Source: Paraburkholderia elongata
Lineage (GTDB): Bacteria; Pseudomonadota; Gammaproteobacteria; Burkholderiales; Burkholderiaceae
Direction of reading: 5' to 3'
Assembly: GCF_013177735.1 (NCBI RefSeq)
Contig: NZ_WOEZ01000210.1
Location: 150,950 to 214,949, forward strand
Length of the DNA stretch: 64,000 nt
Of this stretch, positions 62,473 to 64,000 are shown piece by piece (positions within the stretch are counted from its first letter, which is position 1; each line of letters opens with the position of its first letter). The translations under genes and the position numbers were made by a program. Under the pieces are notes generated by a model. It was not told the DNA's origin. It did no database searches and was given only the letters and a program-made list of their open reading frames with translations.

Positions 62473-64000
62473 ATGAGAAAGAAGCTCATCTGTCTGTTGG
62501 TGGCGGGGAGTTTGCCAGGCTTTGCCATGGCAGATGCCACCAGCGACCAGATCAAGGCGCTCCAGGCCCAGCTCAACGCGCTGCAAAAGGAGGTGAAGCA
62601 GTTGCGCTCGGAAGTCGCCAGCAAGCCTAAAGCGGCGGCTGCGGCGACGGCGGCCCCTGCCCCGGCAGTGGTTGCCGCGCCGGTCGACATTTCCTCGCCG
62701 GATTACGGCAAGGCGCAAGCGACGCTGACCAACGATCAGGTCGATTCGATGAAGCAGCAGATCGCCAATCAGCAGTTGAAGGTCGATTCGTTGGTGGACG
62801 CGGCGAACACGGGGCCGATCGCGGGCCTGTCGGTGACGGGCTATATCGATCCGACCTACATCTATAACCGCGCGCAAAGCAGTTCGTCGTTCCTGTTCGC
62901 GAACCACGAAAGCAGCTACAACTACTTCAACAGCACGTTCGGCGATCTCTACCTCGACATCAAGAAGACCTTCGGTGTCGGCCCGATGGCGCCGTCGGCC
63001 GAAATCACCCTGATGCCGAACCGCGGCAACGGTATTACGCTGCTGACGAACGAGCATGGCAGCATCGGCAACAACATCCTGAACACGGCGGTCGTCAATG
63101 TGCCGATCACGGCGACCACGACGTTCGTGGCCGGTTTGATTCCGAGCTTCGGCGGCTACGAAGTGCAGCAGTCGAACCAGATGCTCACGCTCACGCACAA
63201 CCTGCTGTATGACTTCTCGGATCCGGGCAGCTACATCGGGGCCGGTGCGAACTACACGTCGGGCAACTGGGCGTGGAAGTTCTTCCTCGGCAACGAGCAG
63301 TACCGCACGTACGGCGCGACGACGCAGATCGGCACCAACGCGCTGGGCGATCCGATCACGACCAGCAACAAGATCCCGACGTTCACCGCGCGTACCGACT
63401 ACACGTGGTCGAGCGCACTGGATATCGGCGGTTCGTTCAATATCGGGCGTCAGACGCTGGCTAGCGCAATCAATCCGGCCACCGGCACGGTCTCTTACGG
63501 CGTAGGCGGCAACTCGCCTAGCGCAGGCGGTACGTTCTTCTTCGGCGAAGCCGACCTGACCTACACCCTCGCCGACGTGCAGTACAACGCCGAACTCGAC
63601 TACGGCCAGCAGCAGAACGGCGCGTTCAACGGTGGCCAGGCGCAGTGGTACGGCCTCTCGCTGCTCGCGCACCGCAAGTTCAGTCTGCCGATGGTGGGCC
63701 GTATGGGCGCGACGGTGCGTTATGACGTGCTCGTCGACAGCAAGAACGGTGGCGGCGGCGGCGGCATCGCGCTGAACGCGAACGGCATGGACACGGCTGA
63801 CGGCTTCGGCATCGGCGCGGACTGCCTCGCCAATTCGAAGGCGAACGGTGGCCTCGGCTTCGAGTGCAAGGGCGCCACCCGTCAGGACGTTTCGCTCGAC
63901 CTGTTGTTCTACCCGACCCAGCAGATCACGGTCAAGGTGGAATACCGTCACGACTGGGCGAACAAGCAGGTGTTCCTGAAGAACGACGGTTCGTACGGCA
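62473..64000 (+). CDS. DUF3138-family outer-membrane protein (3' end outside window)
   Basis: Predicted exported beta-barrel-like protein; 509 codons are in the window without a stop. A signal peptide (MRKKLICLLVAGSLPGFAMA) leads to a coiled-coil region DQIKALQAQLNALQKEVKQLRSEV and an Ala/Pro linker. Beta-rich sequence from about residue 115 (GLSVTGYIDPTYIYN) follows. This layout is that of the DUF3138 family of burkholderias. AGGAG seven bases before the ATG fixes the start. It is 38 bp after potI on the same strand, so it may be a channel for polyamine uptake; that is inference. Confidence 0.85.
   Translation, partial: MRKKLICLLVAGSLPGFAMADATSDQIKALQAQLNALQKEVKQLRSEVASKPKAAAAATAAPAPAVVAAPVDISSPDYGKAQATLTNDQVDSMKQQIANQQLKVDSLVDAANTGPIAGLSVTGYIDPTYIYNRAQSSSSFLFANHESSYNYFNSTFGDLYLDIKKTFGVGPMAPSAEITLMPNRGNGITLLTNEHGSIGNNILNTAVVNVPITATTTFVAGLIPSFGGYEVQQSNQMLTLTHNLLYDFSDPGSYIGAGANYTSGNWAWKFFLGNEQYRTYGATTQIGTNALGDPITTSNKIPTFTARTDYTWSSALDIGGSFNIGRQTLASAINPATGTVSYGVGGNSPSAGGTFFFGEADLTYTLADVQYNAELDYGQQQNGAFNGGQAQWYGLSLLAHRKFSLPMVGRMGATVRYDVLVDSKNGGGGGGIALNANGMDTADGFGIGADCLANSKANGGLGFECKGATRQDVSLDLLFYPTQQITVKVEYRHDWANKQVFLKNDGSYG

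Noticed and set aside
61951..63951. Open frame of 666 codons on the minus strand
   Set aside because: It is antisense to potI and the DUF3138 gene, is rich in Arg, Val, His and Glu as shadow frames are, and shows no domain.

Overview
The window looks like chromosomal DNA of a beta-proteobacterium of the Burkholderia/Paraburkholderia type. Four things point there: high GC, the hopanoid-modification genes hpnIJKL, an isovalerate/leucine operon beside a TetR gene, and a DUF3138 outer-membrane protein. No tRNA, rRNA or CRISPR array was seen. Both ends cut a gene: an aldehyde dehydrogenase on the left and the DUF3138 protein on the right.

Region 1 (1-27.4 kb) is an aromatic-catabolism island. It encodes an aldehyde dehydrogenase, a gamma-resorcylate-type decarboxylase, a TfdB-like flavin monooxygenase, hydroxyquinol 1,2-dioxygenase and maleylacetate reductase. 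With them are a CoA ligase, two different crotonases, an HMG-CoA-lyase-like enzyme, a CocE/S15 hydrolase, an AAHS-type permease, a porin, and MarR, LysR and TetR regulators. Together they can be read as a complete route from a dihydroxyaryl acid through resorcinol and hydroxyquinol to 3-oxoadipate. The island is interrupted by housekeeping-like genes: acetoacetate decarboxylase, 3-hydroxybutyrate dehydrogenase and a patatin (2.9-5.8 kb), then hpnIJKL (6.2-10.8 kb). It also carries scars: a fragment of a MarR gene next to a decayed transposase (2.45-2.8 kb) and a fragment of a TetR gene (14.6 kb). Both fragments match intact regulators elsewhere in the island. Operator-like palindromes are shared between the scars, the intact regulators and the catabolic promoters.

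Region 2 (27.6-35.6 kb) holds a DUF1488 protein, a PhnD-like binding protein and the liuABCD operon (isovaleryl-CoA to methylglutaconyl-CoA and HMG-CoA) with a divergent TetR regulator.

Region 3 (35.6-36.6 kb) is a non-coding repeat element: an octamer tandem repeat beside two long inverted arms, each with an inner hairpin.

Region 4 (36.6-50.1 kb) is mixed. It has a DUF72 protein, DAHP synthase, an HU protein, a GGDEF-EAL protein with a shortened EAL domain, a DUF899 protein, three transcriptional regulators, two MFS pumps, an AhpD-like protein and a DedA-rhodanese fusion. One regulator, a MarR, sits behind a perfect 46-bp palindrome that includes its ribosome-binding site.

Region 5 (50.1-64 kb) is a polyamine module: agmatinase, PuuC-type aldehyde dehydrogenase and PuuR on the minus strand. 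Divergent from these is a spu/puu-pot operon: gamma-glutamyl-GABA hydrolase, gamma-glutamylputrescine synthetase, putrescine aminotransferase, a PotF-like binding protein, one ATPase, two permeases, then the DUF3138 protein.
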